Shown here one piece after another: positions 6,913 through 13,809 of a stretch of DNA of 31,500 nt. The notes under the pieces were generated by a model, which was not told the DNA's origin, ran no database searches, and saw only the letters and a list, made by a program, of their open reading frames with translations. The position numbers and the translations under genes are program-made. The stretch is from a virus. The stretch lies in the IMG/VR virus record IMGVR_UViG_3300025009_000303, positions 1-31,500 of that record; one strand, 5' to 3'. The first letter of the stretch is position 1; every line of letters begins with the position of its first letter.

Positions 6913-7080
6913 TCAATCCCAGTTATATATCCCCGTCTGCCCCGTGCCAAGCCGGTGGACAAGGTTGCCGCGCAGCAGTTCGCCGTGTTGGTTGCGCGTG
7001 CGATTGTCGCTGATGAATTGCCCGGCCCTCGCCCAGCGGATGCGCGGCTTGCGCGTGTCGTACTCGATGTGCTTCGTCAT
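6913..7080 (-). CDS. Small basic hypothetical protein
   Basis: Protein of 55 residues, rich in arginine (YDTRKPRIRWARAGQFISDN, NRTRNQHGEL). It starts at 7080 by an ATGA overlap with the upstream gene, which favours this start over 7143. No family is recognised. About 180 bases without a convincing gene separate it from the replication protein downstream; that stretch has repeated GTTAGC words and may hold a promoter I cannot define. Confidence 0.45.
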   Translation of the reverse strand: MTKHIEYDTRKPRIRWARAGQFISDNRTRNQHGELLRGNLVHRLGTGQTGIYNWD

Positions 7081-7865
7081 ACTGGCCAGTCCTTGCGGGG
7101 AACGCCGACAAGCGCGGGATCGAAGGGGCGATAGTGATCCCATATCTGACCCGATGTGCCGTATACGCCTTGAGCGAATGTTATGCAGCTATCCTTTCTT
7201 TTTTTGGAATAGAAGTATACAACCGGTGCCGGGCAGCGTGAGTCATGGTCGTCATTCCACACGAAGATCGGATCGCCGCGAGAGGGAAGGGTGGGATTTG
7301 ATGCCTTTTTGTCTGCAATGAGCGTCCACGCTGCAGGATCCCATGGATAAGGGCTATACCTATGTGCGGTATTGTTGGGGAATGGCGACATATAGGCGCG
7401 CCCATCAGGTGTTAACTCAAGGCACTCACGCGGTGAGTATTTAGTCTTATCGTTGTAAAAGCGCCCGACTATCCAACCATGCGAAGGCTGCTTTGCCTTC
7501 GGTTCCATCAGCGGCATTGAGCCATCGGGCGCGATGAGGGACTTGTTCCACGGGCAGTCGGGGAAGGTGAGGTTGTCGGGCAAGGTTAAAACAGTGCCGA
7601 AATTCAAATTCCAAGTATCAGGAGTGGGGTTGTTTTTTGTTTCAGGTCGAGCAGTCCATCCCCACCATCCATTATTGCCAGTCCATGGGTTTTTGTCCTT
7701 CGCCGCCCATACTCGATGCTCCCGGCAGTAGTCGCGGATGTCCTGCTTCGGATGTGCCGGTTTTGTTTCTTTGTTACTTCGGCGCAGTAACAGTATTTCT
7801 TTTCCGTAATCCTCAATTCGATGCTCAATCTCAAACTCCTTGCCGTCAATCATTACCTTGTCCAT
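7077..7865 (-). CDS. Hypothetical tryptophan-rich protein
   Basis: Protein of 262 residues, not recognised. The first 30 residues (MDKVMIDGKEFEIEHRIEDY) form a small charged domain. The rest is unusually rich in Trp, Pro and Asn (NPWTGNNGWWGWTARPE, YSPYPWDPAAWTLIADKK), suggesting a compact beta-rich, possibly ligand-binding fold. There is no signal peptide. I chose ATG 7865 because GGAGG lies a few bases upstream; the longer reading to 8240 is overlap with two other genes. It overlaps its upstream neighbour by 13 bases. The function is unknown. Confidence 0.6.
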   Translation of the reverse strand: MDKVMIDGKEFEIEHRIEDYGKEILLLRRSNKETKPAHPKQDIRDYCREHRVWAAKDKNPWTGNNGWWGWTARPETKNNPTPDTWNLNFGTVLTLPDNLTFPDCPWNKSLIAPDGSMPLMEPKAKQPSHGWIVGRFYNDKTKYSPRECLELTPDGRAYMSPFPNNTAHRYSPYPWDPAAWTLIADKKASNPTLPSRGDPIFVWNDDHDSRCPAPVVYFYSKKRKDSCITFAQGVYGTSGQIWDHYRPFDPALVGVPRKDWPV

Positions 7866-8137
7866 TCTTCTCCTCCCTTGTCTATGACATTGAGCCGTGC
7901 ATCGGCCCGTAGCGCCCTCACATATGCGTCCGCGTCGTCGGTCGTTCGAAAGGCAAGCACATGACAGGTGTCGCCCGACCATACCTCGAGTCGCCATTCC
8001 ATGTTCGCATCGTCGTGGATGTACAGATCGCCTATCTCGATTGTCCGCACGGCCCGCGATTCGATGATCGTCGCCGCGCCCATGACGATAAGGGCAATGG
8101 CGAACAGCCCCAGGGCTATCGCATCTGCGCGTTTCAT
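7853..8137 (-). CDS. Small single-pass membrane protein
   Basis: Protein of 94 residues with an N-terminal membrane segment (IALGLFAIALIVMGAATII, about residues 7-25) preceded by a basic residue pair, so the bulk (IGDLYIHDDANMEWRLEVW, CHVLAFRTTDDADAYVRALR) is probably outside the cytoplasm. It starts by an ATGA overlap with the upstream gene. The soluble part looks like a small alpha/beta domain. No family is recognised. Confidence 0.5.
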   Translation of the reverse strand: MKRADAIALGLFAIALIVMGAATIIESRAVRTIEIGDLYIHDDANMEWRLEVWSGDTCHVLAFRTTDDADAYVRALRADARLNVIDKGGEEWTR

Positions 8138-8463
8138 CTGCGCCTCGCCTTGTAGTGAAGCGCCATGGCTCCCTCTGGCCGCCGATGCTCGCGGAATAAG
8201 TACGCGAGGTGTGGATACTGCGCCTTGAACTTGTCCGCAAGGAAGCGCCAATAGGAATTGTTCACGCCATGCCCTACCATGCTCCGCACTTCCGGCGCGA
8301 GGTCACGCGGGGAGATATAGCCCCTTTTGATGCGAGTAAGGACAAGTGCGCTAAACGCTTGCGATACTTCGGGATGCTCAGCGTCATACGCCGCAAACTT
8401 CTGATCCAAGGTGTCGCACGCTGGCGTGTCCACTAACTGAAGCTCTGGCTCATACGCTATCAT
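8134..8463 (-). CDS. Hypothetical phage protein
   Basis: Protein of 109 residues starting MIAYEPELQLVDTPACDTLD. GGAGG seven bases before the ATG at 8463 supports this start over the longer reading to 8523. The body is helical (FAAYDAEHPEVSQAFSALVL, RSMVGHGVNNSYWRFLADKF) and ends with a basic tail. I recall similar short proteins in phage early regions with no known role, so no function is assigned. Confidence 0.5.
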   Translation of the reverse strand: MIAYEPELQLVDTPACDTLDQKFAAYDAEHPEVSQAFSALVLTRIKRGYISPRDLAPEVRSMVGHGVNNSYWRFLADKFKAQYPHLAYLFREHRRPEGAMALHYKARRR

Positions 8464-8782
8464 CGTGTGCCTCCTTGCTATTCTCGCAATTCTTGTTCGG
8501 GCAGTAATATACTCCGCATCCATCGTCTACATCGTCGTAGTTCTCTGGCCATTCTTTTTTGTCGTATAGTTCGGTTGATCCTATCAAACTTCCTGTTTTT
8601 GTAATGTCATGCCAGTGTGGAGCTACACCATAGCTTGGATAGTAATAGCCATCGTAGCATTCATGGCATTTGAAAAAAATGCCAATGATTGACATATAAA
8701 TTTTATAAACAGGTGTGTCATAATACTCCGCTGGATTGTGTTCCATGAGCCAGAATTTAACTCTATCCATTCGCCTTCTCAT
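8450..8782 (-). CDS. Small zinc-ribbon-like hypothetical protein
   Basis: Protein of 110 residues with two cysteine clusters: FKCHEC in the middle and GCGVYYCPNKNCENS near the C-terminus, with histidines between (PHWHD). This suggests a small zinc-binding fold. GGAGG six bases upstream supports the ATG at 8782; an in-frame ATG at 8770 is also possible. It overlaps both neighbours by short stretches. No function is recognised. Confidence 0.45.
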   Translation of the reverse strand: MRRRMDRVKFWLMEHNPAEYYDTPVYKIYMSIIGIFFKCHECYDGYYYPSYGVAPHWHDITKTGSLIGSTELYDKKEWPENYDDVDDGCGVYYCPNKNCENSKEAHDDSV

Positions 8783-9011
8783 CATCCGCCTCCTGAATAA
8801 AAAGTATCCTACCGTCTGCTAAATCTATTCTACCGGGCATAGTCTGATGCCCACAGCACGAAGCAACCGTTTCAACACCACCTGCATTCAATGCTGCCAC
8901 TATTTGATGTATGCACCAATCAATGCATTGTACTTTGCCATTTATAGGCATACACACTTGATTAGCAAATGTCTTTTCATTTCCTGCGCCATCGCAATGT
9001 TCACATTTCAT
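8763..9011 (-). CDS. Small Cys-rich phage protein (ASCCGH motif)
   Basis: Protein of 82 residues. It has MKCEHCDGAG at the N-terminus and the stretch CIDWCIHQIVAALNAGGVET, then VASCCGHQTMPGRIDLADGR. That second stretch is a common pattern in short phage proteins of unknown role, probably metal-binding. The ATG at 9011 follows GGAGG and overlaps the end of the upstream gene by 11 bases. I recognise the pattern but know no established function. Confidence 0.55.
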   Translation of the reverse strand: MKCEHCDGAGNEKTFANQVCMPINGKVQCIDWCIHQIVAALNAGGVETVASCCGHQTMPGRIDLADGRILFIQEADDEKANG

Positions 9012-9303
9012 GCTTTCCTCCACGAAAAGTCATATGCCCTTTTTGTACAACCGCAGCAGATAAAAATGCTGCATTGTTATTATAAATAGCAACTAATGCA
9101 GCACCTCTTCGTATTAGATCAAAAGCTGTTCCTACTTTTGATCTTCTCGATGCTGGCGTATTGCGAATCCGCATGGCTATTGTATCTCGTTCGTCTATTA
9201 GTGCCTGTTGCGTTTCCGGTGTTATTTTGTCTTCTTTTAGAATTGCGGGAACAGTTTCATTGTCAGGGTATCCATCAACTTTGCCGTCTTCTGAGCTTTC
9301 CAT
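9001..9303 (-). CDS. Hypothetical phage protein
   Basis: Protein of 100 residues starting MESSEDGKVDGYPDNETVPA, with a GGGGAG ribosome binding site before the ATG at 9303. The N-terminal 30 residues are acidic and probably disordered; the rest is helical and basic (ERDTIAMRIRNTPASRRSK, FDLIRRGAALVAIYNNNA). No family is recognised. Confidence 0.45.
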   Translation of the reverse strand: MESSEDGKVDGYPDNETVPAILKEDKITPETQQALIDERDTIAMRIRNTPASRRSKVGTAFDLIRRGAALVAIYNNNAAFLSAAVVQKGHMTFRGGKHEM

Positions 9304-9313
9304 GTTATCTCCC

Positions 9314-9505
9314 CTAATAGGCGTTGGACATATCCTCAATAATGGCATCCTTTGGCCCGTACCCATCTATGTACATATTTTGCCATTCTTCTTGACTTGC
9401 CCACCTAAACGCTTTTATAAAATGTGGGATTCTTTCAAATCCAAAATAAATAAGCCAAAATGCAAGTTGTAATCGCCACATCAAATTAGCTCCTTTTTCG
9501 CTCAT
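9314..9505 (-). CDS. Small hypothetical protein, possible membrane segment
   Basis: Protein of 63 residues with an aromatic-rich hydrophobic stretch (WRLQLAFWLIYFGFERIPHF, about residues 10-29) that could insert in a membrane, followed by a polar tail. The ATG at 9505 has GGAG seven bases upstream; an internal ATG at codon 9, also preceded by AGGAG, is an equal candidate. No family is recognised. Confidence 0.4.
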   Translation of the reverse strand: MSEKGANLMWRLQLAFWLIYFGFERIPHFIKAFRWASQEEWQNMYIDGYGPKDAIIEDMSNAY

Positions 9506-9554
9506 CCCCTTGCTCCTTCGCGCACTCGGCGCGTGTCGAGAACTTCGAGCGTGA

Positions 9555-9653
9555 TCATGGTTTCCCTACCCGGAATATCCCTGCCGCCAGGAAGCCCGCA
9601 AGGAACGCCGCCGCAAGGAAAAACCAGTACGCCGCCCAGTGAATGCTAAGCAT
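9555..9653 (-). CDS. Tiny predicted membrane peptide
   Basis: A 32-codon ORF that starts at the second of two tandem ATGs, six bases after a perfect GGAGG (9660-9664). The product is nearly all membrane segment (WAAYWFFLAAAFLAGFLAAG) with a short basic tail (FRVGKP). The good ribosome binding site and hydrophobicity argue that it is real. Its stop overlaps a further 18-codon ORF that I do not call. The function is unknown. Confidence 0.4.
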   Translation of the reverse strand: MLSIHWAAYWFFLAAAFLAGFLAAGIFRVGKP

Positions 9654-9713
9654 CATAATCCTCCATGTTTGCAGTATCGTTGCGATTCCGTCTACAGCGT
9701 TGTAGATGCTATA

Positions 9714-10502
9714 TCAATGCTCTATCGGCCTATCGTCGAACATGGAAGCCGCCCCTTCTGGCCTTGCCGGACGCATCGCCGGGAATGTTGTAGCCTGGCC
9801 TTCTGCTTTCTTCAGCGGCGCGGGTTCAGCGGGCGCGGGAGTCGGAGCGGATTCGGGCTTCGGTGGAGGGGAATCGTGGGCGAAGTCCTCCACGTCTTGC
9901 GTGAAAAAGTCGGAGGCTGCGGTTGCGGTGAGTGTTGCATCGACATAAGCCCTTTTCTTCGCCATTTTCAGCACGGTGTTGTACACGTCCGCGATGTCGG
10001 GGTTTTCGGTCTTTTCGGTATTCGTGTACTTCACCCAGAACCATGTGCCGTCAACCTGCTTCATTCCGAAACCCTGTCGGCGATATTCTGCCTTTCGCTC
10101 TTTCGAGTCCTTCGGGATAGGAGCATCCTGAATCTCATAATCGGCCACGTTCCGGTAGCGGTACTTCGTTTCCATCGTGGAGCATGAGCCGACGCCTTCC
10201 CCCACCTTCTCCCCGCTTCCGATCTTCCTGAGAATGCAGGTGATCTCGAATTCCCTGTGACCGCCCGCAAGTTCATGGCGCTCGATCTTGTACTCCGGTT
10301 CCAGTCTGAATATAAAACACACCTTCTCGGCTCCGGGCTTCAAGAGGCTCGGCTTTTTCCCTGTTCCGGGGATAATGCCGTAGTGTTCGTCCACCTTCAT
10401 CACCGACGCCATCAGATCCTGTATCTTCGTGATTTGGTCCTTGACGTTCTGCACCGACATTTCGGCGGGCGCTTCTTTCCTTGCTGCTAGTTCGTTTTCC
10501 AT
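9714..10502 (-). CDS. Putative ssDNA-annealing / recombination protein
   Basis: Protein of 262 residues. The N-terminal part (VMKVDEHYGIIPGTGKKPSL, then LLKPGAEKVCFIFRLEPEY) and NTVLKMAKKRAYVDATLTAT match a common phage family found beside Gp157 and single-strand binding genes. Some members are suspected to be Rad52-like annealing proteins; I treat that as tentative. The last 60 residues are Pro/Ala/Glu-rich and low in complexity (PKPESAPTPAPAEPAP), a likely disordered tail. Its upstream neighbour is the Gp157-family gene. It probably acts in recombination-dependent DNA metabolism. Confidence 0.55.
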   Translation of the reverse strand: MENELAARKEAPAEMSVQNVKDQITKIQDLMASVMKVDEHYGIIPGTGKKPSLLKPGAEKVCFIFRLEPEYKIERHELAGGHREFEITCILRKIGSGEKVGEGVGSCSTMETKYRYRNVADYEIQDAPIPKDSKERKAEYRRQGFGMKQVDGTWFWVKYTNTEKTENPDIADVYNTVLKMAKKRAYVDATLTATAASDFFTQDVEDFAHDSPPPKPESAPTPAPAEPAPLKKAEGQATTFPAMRPARPEGAASMFDDRPIEH

Positions 10503-10508
10503 ATCTCC

Positions 10509-10997
10509 CTACCTTATAGACAGAGACTTGCCCTGCAAAAGCTCTGCGCCAGGTACCGATACTCCGGCTTTGAGATCATCCTTGATCGCGGTCTTGGAAA
10601 GCTGTGGTTCCTGAACTATGAAATACTTCGCAGGAATTACCGCCTGATCTATGATCTTGACGGCGGGCGGGTTGAGCTTAAATTTTGCCTCGAATATCCC
10701 CGCATGGACCGACTCCATGTTCAGCCGGTTCATCGTATCCGATAAATACGTCCGCAACCATAAACCCTTGTTCTCCAGCGCGTTTCTGCGCCCCGCAAGG
10801 TGTTTCTCTTCGGCCTTGATCGCGTCCGCCTGTCCTTCAAGGTTCCTGATAAACCGTATGATGTTTTCAGCCTTGTCCTCGAACGCTTCTCCGATTTCAT
10901 CCAGCGCCGCTTGCCGTGCCGCTACGGTGTCGGGATCGTCGCCCTCAATCTCCATAATCTCCACATACCGCGTCGCAATGTCATACATCGATTCCAT
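10509..10997 (-). CDS. Siphovirus Gp157-family protein
   Basis: Protein of 162 residues. It starts with MYDIATRYVEIMEIEGDDPD, has a coiled-coil middle (IRFIRNLEGQADAIKAEEK, then LAGRRNALENKGLWLRTYLS) and a conserved end (FKLNPPAVKIIDQAVIPAKYF). This matches the Gp157 family, first noted in Streptococcus phages and usually placed next to recombination or annealing genes. The biochemical role is not established. The ATG at 10997 lies just after the upstream stop. The family call is confident. Confidence 0.8.
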   Translation of the reverse strand: MESMYDIATRYVEIMEIEGDDPDTVAARQAALDEIGEAFEDKAENIIRFIRNLEGQADAIKAEEKHLAGRRNALENKGLWLRTYLSDTMNRLNMESVHAGIFEAKFKLNPPAVKIIDQAVIPAKYFIVQEPQLSKTAIKDDLKAGVSVPGAELLQGKSLSIR

Positions 10998-10999
10998 AA

Positions 11000-11191
11000 C
11001 TACCTCCTGTCGTGATCTATAAATTTGTCGCTATACAAATCCTCGATATCGTCGCCGGGTGTCCCGAATGGCTTATCCTCGCCCTCCTCCACGTTGTCCA
11101 GGTAGTCCTCGTCCTGCTCGTAGTCGCCATAGTCGGGCGGGTCGAGATCGTGGTCAGGGAGCATCGGCGCTGTGTTTTCCCATCCGCTCAT
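11000..11191 (-). CDS. Small acidic hypothetical protein
   Basis: Protein of 63 residues, extremely acidic and likely disordered (DHDLDPPDYGDYEQDEDYLD, then NVEEGEDKPFGTPGDDIEDL). The ATG at 11191 overlaps the upstream stop by ATGA, supporting this start over 11263. Strongly acidic phage proteins can mimic DNA, but there is no specific evidence of that here. No family is recognised. Confidence 0.45.
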   Translation of the reverse strand: MSGWENTAPMLPDHDLDPPDYGDYEQDEDYLDNVEEGEDKPFGTPGDDIEDLYSDKFIDHDRR

Positions 11192-11379
11192 ACCATTGCC
11201 TGCTTGCCGCGCCATGTTTTGATGATAGCGGCCTTGGCTTCTTCCATGCCCATGATGACCCACTCGTAGCGCATAGCCATGTCGTGATCGTGGCGCGACT
11301 CCGCAAACCTCAGACTCTTGCGCTCCTCAAGGATCAGCGCGTCAATGGCGTCGGTGTAGTCTTTCGGCATGAGGTTCAT
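11188..11379 (-). CDS. Small hypothetical protein
   Basis: Protein of 63 residues starting MNLMPKDYTDAIDALILEER. The ATG at 11379 overlaps the upstream stop by ATGA; a longer in-frame start at 11394 adds five residues. It is predicted to be two helices with many charged residues (SLRFAESRHDHDMAMRYEWV). No family is recognised. Confidence 0.45.
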   Translation of the reverse strand: MNLMPKDYTDAIDALILEERKSLRFAESRHDHDMAMRYEWVIMGMEEAKAAIIKTWRGKQAMV

Positions 11380-11717
11380 GCTTTTGCCGCCCAAACTTCA
11401 GCGAGCCATTTGGATGATTGGCCGCGATTCTTCTGGAACCCGGTGGGTTCGGGCGATGGGATGTACTTGTGTTTCAGCTTCCACGCGGGATTGTCGCGGC
11501 GCTTGTACATCTTTTTGATGAGCTTGAAACCGGAGCGTCCTTTGCCGAAAGCGCCAGGATTCTCGCCGCCATGACCACGGCTCCACTTTCGCGAGTACTG
11601 GCCTTTTTCATCCTTCTTTATGCCATGCTTACCGAGATGCGCTTCGGATGCCACCGCGCCGTACATCATAGCGATAGCCCTGACTACCGCAAGCCGTGCG
11701 ATAAAACCGCTTTTCAT
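11376..11717 (-). CDS. Basic hypothetical protein
   Basis: Protein of 113 residues, very rich in Lys, Arg and Gly (GKHGIKKDEKGQYSRKWSRG, SGFKLIKKMYKRRDNPAWKL). The first 25 residues are hydrophobic (FIARLAVVRAIAMMYGAVAS). It overlaps the upstream gene by four bases and the downstream gene by ATGA. Nucleic acid binding is plausible from charge alone. No family is recognised. Confidence 0.45.
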   Translation of the reverse strand: MKSGFIARLAVVRAIAMMYGAVASEAHLGKHGIKKDEKGQYSRKWSRGHGGENPGAFGKGRSGFKLIKKMYKRRDNPAWKLKHKYIPSPEPTGFQKNRGQSSKWLAEVWAAKA

Positions 11718-12007
11718 TTCTGTCCCTCCTGGTAGCGTGTCGCCGCGTGGCCTTCGTCCTGCTCGGGATGCGGGTCGCGTATGGCATCGGTAATCTTTTT
11801 CCCGATGTGCTTTTTGCCGTTTTCTTGAGCCGCCTGCACCTTCGCGGGGCTTGTGGACTTGCCGCCTTTTCGCCCCATGGCCTGCGCGGCCTGCTGTAGC
11901 GCGGTGAGCTTCGGCGCTCTATCGTGGTCAGGGTCGCCGAACTTGCGGATACTGCGGGCCAGCGCCTTGACCTTCTGCACCGCCGTTCGTTTCTTTTTTA
12001 GTTGCAT
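11714..12007 (-). CDS. Basic protein, first gene of left operon
   Basis: Protein of 97 residues, rich in Lys, Ala and Gln (KKKRTAVQKVKALARSIRKF; GRKGGKSTSPAKVQAAQENG). It is the first gene behind the promoter at 12030-12059 and has a perfect GGAGG (12012-12016). Position and charge suggest a DNA-binding early protein, but I do not recognise a family. A GRKGGKST-like string might recall a P-loop, yet there is no supporting Walker B or fold, so I do not call it an ATPase. Confidence 0.5.
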   Translation of the reverse strand: MQLKKKRTAVQKVKALARSIRKFGDPDHDRAPKLTALQQAAQAMGRKGGKSTSPAKVQAAQENGKKHIGKKITDAIRDPHPEQDEGHAATRYQEGQK

Positions 12008-12016
12008 GATTCCTCC

Positions 12017-12098
12017 TTGCCTAAAAATAAGTATAAGCCCATGCGCTTGGGTTCGTCAATAGCAATTCGATTCGGTTTTTACGATTTATTTTAGGCAA
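12017..12098 (-). promoter_or_regulatory. Promoter flanked by inverted repeat
   Basis: On the minus strand TTGACG (12054-12059) and TATACT (12030-12035) are separated by 18 bases, a good sigma70-like promoter reading into the gene at 12007. Flanking it, TTGCCTAAAAATAA (12017-12030) and TTATTTTAGGCAA (12086-12098) form a near-perfect inverted repeat. Two such arms bracketing a promoter look like paired operator half-sites for a looping or dimeric regulator. The spacer between the hexamers also contains a small CCCA/TGGG hairpin. Confidence 0.6.
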
Positions 12099-12134
12099 AA
12101 AGAAGCCTGCACATGAGGAGGGCATGGCAGGCTT
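12097..12134 (-). terminator. Intrinsic terminator of late operon
   Basis: Read on the minus strand, AAGCCTGC (12134-12127) pairs with GCAGGCTT (12110-12103). The stem continues with CATG/CATG past a one-base bulge and closes on a seven-base loop. It is followed by CTTTTT (12102-12097). This is a strong rho-independent terminator placed after the lysis genes and just before the next promoter, so it ends the structural/lysis transcript. Confidence 0.8.
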
Positions 12135-12173
12135 GCTACGTTCCGCGCAGCACGGTTCCAATGGAGGGGTCGG

Positions 12174-12356
12174 CTAGACTGTAGGATCGGGGGCGACGAA
12201 GACAATGCCGATCACGCCGCATACGGCGGTAATGAGCGACAGGGCGACGCTCACCCATTCTGGTGTCGAGGTGGTTGCCATAAGGATTCCGCCGACTGCC
12301 GCCGTTACGACGCCGGAAATGATGAATCCTAAGCCTTTTTTCTTTCGTGCTGTCAT
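12174..12356 (-). CDS. Small two-pass membrane protein, possible holin
   Basis: Protein of 60 residues with two hydrophobic segments (GFIISGVVTAAVGGILMA and VALSLITAVCGVIGIVFVA) and a basic N-terminus (MTARKKKG). GGAGG precedes the ATG. Size, topology and position after the spanins and before the terminator fit a class II holin-like protein. Two other small membrane proteins in this cluster could equally be the holin, so the assignment is tentative. Confidence 0.5.
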   Translation of the reverse strand: MTARKKKGLGFIISGVVTAAVGGILMATTSTPEWVSVALSLITAVCGVIGIVFVAPDPTV

Positions 12357-12392
12357 GTGAACCTCCCATGATATTGCAGGGCATACGCCCCG

Positions 12393-12611
12393 CTACTGTG
12401 TGATAGTCTCCACGCTCACGGCCCATGCCTCCCATTGCTGAACGAGGGCCTCATAGTACAGGATAATTTCCGCCATGCTCGCGCTCGGTGCGATAATCTC
12501 CCGTTGCGGTTTCTCAGGGAGTGTTACCGACAGTGGCTTTACCGTCGCGCACCCGAGCATTGTTGCCAGCGATAATATCGGAAATAACAGTATCAGCCTT
12601 GCCCGCTTCAA
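12393..12611 (-). CDS. Outer-membrane spanin (Rz1-like lipoprotein)
   Basis: Protein of 72 residues with a signal peptide (MKRARLILLFPILSLATMLG) and a lipidation cysteine at position 21. A short proline-containing segment follows (KPLSVTLPEKPQREI), typical of o-spanins. It starts inside the i-spanin gene in another frame and runs 121 bases beyond it, the classic overlapping Rz/Rz1 layout. With its partner it would bridge the periplasm and fuse inner and outer membranes at lysis. The lipobox (MLGC) is slightly off consensus. Confidence 0.7.
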   Translation of the reverse strand: MKRARLILLFPILSLATMLGCATVKPLSVTLPEKPQREIIAPSASMAEIILYYEALVQQWEAWAVSVETITQ

Positions 12612-12813
12612 TCTTGGCCTCCTGGTCTTTCTTCCACGCCGCGATAGTGGCAGTATCCACCGCGTTCTGCTTTAGCGCCGCGATGTTTTTCAGCAGTTGC
12701 ACCTTGTCGGCGGTCATGTCGGTCAGCGTCTTTTTTATCGCTCGCCGATCCATAAGCAAGAGGGAGATAACCCCGGCAAGTACGATAATGGCGATGATAA
12801 GGTAGAGCGTCAT
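12514..12813 (-). CDS. Inner-membrane spanin (Rz-like)
   Basis: Protein of 99 residues with an N-terminal membrane anchor (LYLIIAIIVLAGVISLLLM) and a charged helical periplasmic domain (RRAIKKTLTDMTADKVQLLK, then a second helix with AAWKKDQEAKIEAGK). This is the i-spanin pattern. Its 3' third overlaps the o-spanin gene. It starts by ATGA overlap with the upstream membrane protein. The call rests on topology and the overlapping lipoprotein gene rather than on sequence identity. Confidence 0.7.
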   Translation of the reverse strand: MTLYLIIAIIVLAGVISLLLMDRRAIKKTLTDMTADKVQLLKNIAALKQNAVDTATIAAWKKDQEAKIEAGKADTVISDIIAGNNARVRDGKATVGNTP

Positions 12814-13046
12814 ACGCCGTCCTTTGGTTTCGCTATGCCCTCAAGTACCCCGATGCCGAGAAGCGACGCGCCGACGATGACAAGGGTCTTCCCTGCGTCC
12901 AATGCCGTTACAGGGTCAACGACTACCCTGAACATGGCCGCAACGCCTACAGCAAGCAGGAGCAAGCCCCCCGCGCCGATTAGGATAGCGCCGAACGTCC
13001 GCTTTGACGATTGAACGCCCGGAGATTCTTCAAGTAGTCCTGTCAT
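12810..13046 (-). CDS. Small two-pass membrane protein, possible holin
   Basis: Protein of 78 residues with two membrane segments (FGAILIGAGGLLLLAVGVAA and LVIVGASLLGIGVLEGIA) joined by a short loop (RVVVDPVTALDAGK). The neighbours are the candidate lysin and the i-spanin, coupled by ATGA overlaps on both sides. This is a typical holin position, but the protein has no specific family match that I recognise. Confidence 0.5.
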   Translation of the reverse strand: MTGLLEESPGVQSSKRTFGAILIGAGGLLLLAVGVAAMFRVVVDPVTALDAGKTLVIVGASLLGIGVLEGIAKPKDGV

Positions 13047-13456
13047 ACGATCCTCCTAAAAATGCGCTTGTCGATGCACTTTCCTTGCTTCAAGGTTTCC
13101 GAGTTGCCGAGCGAGTCCCACAAGGATCCATCCGGGCGACGCAATGCGAAATGCTCATGATACCCGCTTTTCTGATGTGTGTACGCCCATTTCTCGATGG
13201 ATATTTCAGAGGGCAGGGGGATATAGGTGGCTTTCTCTGGCCGATAGCTCCACTCCCCGCCCGCGCACATCTCCATGAAAAGCTCTTGTTTCCGCACGGT
13301 CATGTCCGCGTCGAGATATTTAAGCAGTTGCCCACGGATTACCATATCAACGGCGGTATGGGGCGGGCAGCCCGGTTGCCCTGCCTCCACGATGCACAGG
13401 GCGAAGCATCCCGACTCACCCATGGCCGCGAAAAGGCGTTGTATACCAGCGGTCAT
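13043..13456 (-). CDS. Candidate cysteine-peptidase-like lysin (DUF261-like)
   Basis: Protein of 137 residues in the lysis cluster. GCFALC near the N-terminus (Cys17), HFALRRPDG (His102) and WDSLGNS (Asp114) give a Cys-His-Asp order seen in papain/NlpC-type peptidases. The layout recalls DUF261 proteins, which I remember mainly from spirochaete phages and plasmids. No other endolysin is visible, so this may be the peptidoglycan-cutting enzyme. That is inference: the family has no proven activity that I know of. It starts by ATGA overlap. Confidence 0.45.
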   Translation of the reverse strand: MTAGIQRLFAAMGESGCFALCIVEAGQPGCPPHTAVDMVIRGQLLKYLDADMTVRKQELFMEMCAGGEWSYRPEKATYIPLPSEISIEKWAYTHQKSGYHEHFALRRPDGSLWDSLGNSETLKQGKCIDKRIFRRIV

Positions 13457-13809
13457 TTTCCTACCTCTCCGCCCGTGGCCTCGGAGTGCAAAAAATCATT
13501 TGTCGCTTCGTTAGCGGCTTCCAGATACTTCCCGCTTAACGTGCTTTTGTCGATAGCCTTGACGATATTGCCGTTTATCTGGCCCTTTTGGACTACATCA
13601 AGAATCGTGTCGACAACATGGAGAATACCGCCCAGGCATTGCCCCTGCTTTTCCAGCACCTGGAATATGGCATACTCGCCCCGGCGTAGTTGTCCCACGT
13701 TTTCCGGCAGCCTGGATCGACGGCGCAGGCTAGACACGGCCCACACGATAAACGCCGCTATTAACGTACTGCCCACGCCGATCATGACTCCTTGTGTTAC
13801 TTCGCTCAT
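13453..13809 (-). CDS. Single-pass membrane protein of lysis cluster
   Basis: Protein of 118 residues with an N-terminal membrane segment (GVMIGVGSTLIAAFIVWAV, residues 7-25) followed by a basic stop-transfer stretch (RRRSRLP). The cytoplasmic part (GEYAIFQVLEKQGQCLGGIL; LHVVDTILDVVQKGQING) resembles a helical phage protein with no known role. It is the first gene after the Avd remnant and starts the lysis block. A holin-related or accessory role is possible. Confidence 0.5.
   Translation of the reverse strand: MSEVTQGVMIGVGSTLIAAFIVWAVSSLRRRSRLPENVGQLRRGEYAIFQVLEKQGQCLGGILHVVDTILDVVQKGQINGNIVKAIDKSTLSGKYLEAANEATNDFLHSEATGGEVGK

Noticed and set aside
11714-12007. P-loop-like GRKGGKST in the basic protein
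   Set aside because: The spacing does not match GxxxxGK[ST] in a suitable fold and no Walker B follows; it is probably simple Lys/Gly-rich sequence.
12136-12435. 99-codon minus-strand ORF overlapping the 60-residue membrane protein
   Set aside because: It is Arg/His-rich and crosses the spanin stop region; the two-pass membrane protein in the other frame is far more protein-like and has GGAGG.
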